A DNA stretch of 64,000 nt, taken from contig JBBDNK010000001.1 in assembly GCA_040877625.1 (NCBI GenBank), positions 112,245 to 176,244 on the forward strand, in the 5' to 3' direction. Both the position numbers and the translations under genes were made by a program. This DNA is from Methylonatrum sp040877625 (GTDB taxonomy: Bacteria > Pseudomonadota > Gammaproteobacteria > Nitrococcales > Aquisalimonadaceae). The notes below the pieces were generated by a model. The model was not told where the DNA came from, searched no databases, and saw nothing but the letters and a program-made list of their open reading frames with translations. The first letter of the stretch is position 1, and each line of letters starts with the position of its first letter. Below, one piece after another: positions 62,986 to 64,000 of this stretch.

Positions 62986-63283
62986 CGTTGCTAAACAATT
63001 CTCACCCTATCCGGCAGGTCGCTACCGAGCAGACGGATCTACAAGCGGCGAGGCGTTCCGAGAGGATGTCCTTTGGCCAGCCTTGGACAAGGCCGGCAAG
63101 GGCTGCGTAATAGTATGCATGGATGGCGCCATGGGCTATGGCTCATCTTTCCTTGAGGAAGCATTCGGAGGACTGGTTCGCGAACACCATGTCTCTCCCA
63201 AAGAATTGCGCCAGCGGTTGATCATCCGAAGCAAGAGGAAGAGTGTCGAGAAGGAAATCTGGGAATACATCGGCTTCACATAA
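62960..63283 (+). CDS. DUF4325 STAS-like protein
   Basis: 107 residues: ends AFREDVLWPALDKAGKGCVIVCMDGAMGYGSSFLEEAFGGLVREH with the conserved GYGSSFLEEAFG of DUF4325. STAS proteins of this kind act as anti-anti-factors. Start 62960 follows GGGGTGG by 5 nt; GTG 62951 and ATG 62978 are alternatives. Confidence 0.85.
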   Translation: MNEPEIMIDVAKQFSPYPAGRYRADGSTSGEAFREDVLWPALDKAGKGCVIVCMDGAMGYGSSFLEEAFGGLVREHHVSPKELRQRLIIRSKRKSVEKEIWEYIGFT

Positions 63284-63303
63284 CACGGGAGTTAGATCCT
63301 ACT

Positions 63304-63870
63304 TTGGGAACTTGGCTGACTAATCATTGGCCCCAAGTAGTTACGTGGGCACTCCTAATTTTCTCGCTCATAGTGTCCATAACCACTGGCATCAAGCTCA
63401 CTCGCCGTTCCGAACAACGCGAACGTGGGAAACACGCGCTAGAACGTATTGAACAGATCGAGCAGGATGCCATCGATTATTGGACAACAGGGCTAACCCC
63501 AGGCAACCCTGCAGTCTGCACGCAATCCCACCTGATTACCCGAACCCTAGATCGCTTAGAGCAATGCCTCGAAGACATCAGTGCTCACAGGCTATGTAGA
63601 TGTGACTATTTGTCGACTTTCACTAAATTTAAGCAAGCGGTGACGACCGCTCCGTGGCAGTCTAGTCCACGACCACCACTGGCCGCAGACGATCCTCGTA
63701 TTCACGCTATTTCACACCAAGCAAGCTGTCTTGCTAACCTTATACGGGAATGTGTGGTACGAACATCGGCCGCTCACTATGCAAAGCAAGGAACAGTTGC
63801 CGCTAACAATGCGCGAATGACAGCTGTACGACATCTGCGAAACATCAAGGATCGACTATTTAAAGGATGA
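63304..63870 (+). CDS. one-pass membrane protein of unknown function
   Basis: 188 residues from a TTG start (GGGAG 11 nt upstream): transmembrane helix about 12-30 (VVTWALLIFSLIVSITTGI), then a charged cytoplasmic or periplasmic helix (RRSEQRERGKHALERIEQIEQDA) and a Cys-containing domain with helices (LTRTLDRLEQCLEDI-like). Not recognised. Twenty nt after the DUF4325 gene, so likely the third member of the operon. Confidence 0.65.
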   Translation: MGTWLTNHWPQVVTWALLIFSLIVSITTGIKLTRRSEQRERGKHALERIEQIEQDAIDYWTTGLTPGNPAVCTQSHLITRTLDRLEQCLEDISAHRLCRCDYLSTFTKFKQAVTTAPWQSSPRPPLAADDPRIHAISHQASCLANLIRECVVRTSAAHYAKQGTVAANNARMTAVRHLRNIKDRLFKG

Positions 63871-64000
63871 TTTACTGATTACACTGAAACTAGGCGTCGC
63901 CTACTGAAACGCGGACTGGCAAACTGCCCCAGAAGCTAAATCCAGCTGACGTGCTCCCGGATTTCCGGTCCACGTAAAAGTTAGTACAGTCCGTCTTATC

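Noticed and set aside
1..64000. CRISPR arrays, rRNA genes, transposase or integrase genes
   Set aside because: Searched by eye for regular repeats and family motifs; none seen.

Overview
The window looks like a chromosomal segment of a high-GC gammaproteobacterium. The gene order nnr-tsaE-amiB-mutL-miaA-hfq-hflX-hflK with divergent queG, plus lptF/lptG divergent from pepA-holC-valS, is the classical gammaproteobacterial arrangement. The gene content (panBCD-folK-pcnB, ilvN-ilvC-pssA, DUF2066 next to purMN, a KaiBC pair, GlgC, many c-type cytochrome and c-di-GMP genes) would fit an environmental Chromatiales/Ectothiorhodospiraceae-like bacterium. That family assignment is an inference from gene order, not a measured one.

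Layout. 1-11.3 kb: mismatch repair/RNA modification/cell-wall amidase supercluster (minus strand), ending in the cut-off hflK; queG and a HemD-like gene run the other way and stop at a 20-bp-stem bidirectional terminator. 11.4-16.2 kb: pantothenate (panD, panC, panB), deoxynucleoside kinase, folK and pcnB, with ATGA-type overlaps. 16.3-24.5 kb: tRNA-Glu(CTC), RDD protein, lptG/lptF, then pepA-holC-valS. 24.6-29 kb: rimI, type-4-like UDG, pssA, ilvC and an ilvN with no large-subunit gene beside it. 29-42.3 kb: proS, lytic transglycosylase, a 60-bp palindromic miniature element, cytochromes, YihY, ArsC-like, WrbA-like, hda, DUF481, DUF2066, purM-purN.

42.4-46.8 kb is a tight four-gene cluster (cupredoxin-like protein, HAMP-GGDEF-EAL protein with degenerate GGNEF, DUF3034-like outer-membrane protein, truncated-hemoglobin lipoprotein) that looks like one uncharacterised copper/oxygen or NO and c-di-GMP signalling unit. 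46.8-50.7 kb: dcd, a small orphan, rlmKL. 50.9-56.6 kb: a TetR regulator, about 0.8 kb of non-coding DNA with several palindromes, then a PAS-PAS-GGDEF-EAL protein followed 16 bp later by a double-domain KaiC and a KaiB-like protein: a kaiA-less Kai module joined to c-di-GMP turnover. 56.6-60 kb: glgC, a hypothetical exported protein, and two small-molecule/glycosyl transferase-like genes.

60.1-64 kb starts at tRNA-Ala(CGC) and looks like the beginning of a genomic island: lower GC, looser gene packing and accessory genes. It holds a Panacea-domain (DUF4065) antitoxin-like gene overlapping a candidate toxin, a tRNA-Leu(CAA) with four defects in conserved positions, and a three-gene operon of STAS/GHKL-ATPase, DUF4325 STAS-like protein and a one-pass membrane protein. 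The last two groups are the best candidates for poorly described systems. No rRNA, CRISPR array, integrase or transposase gene was seen.
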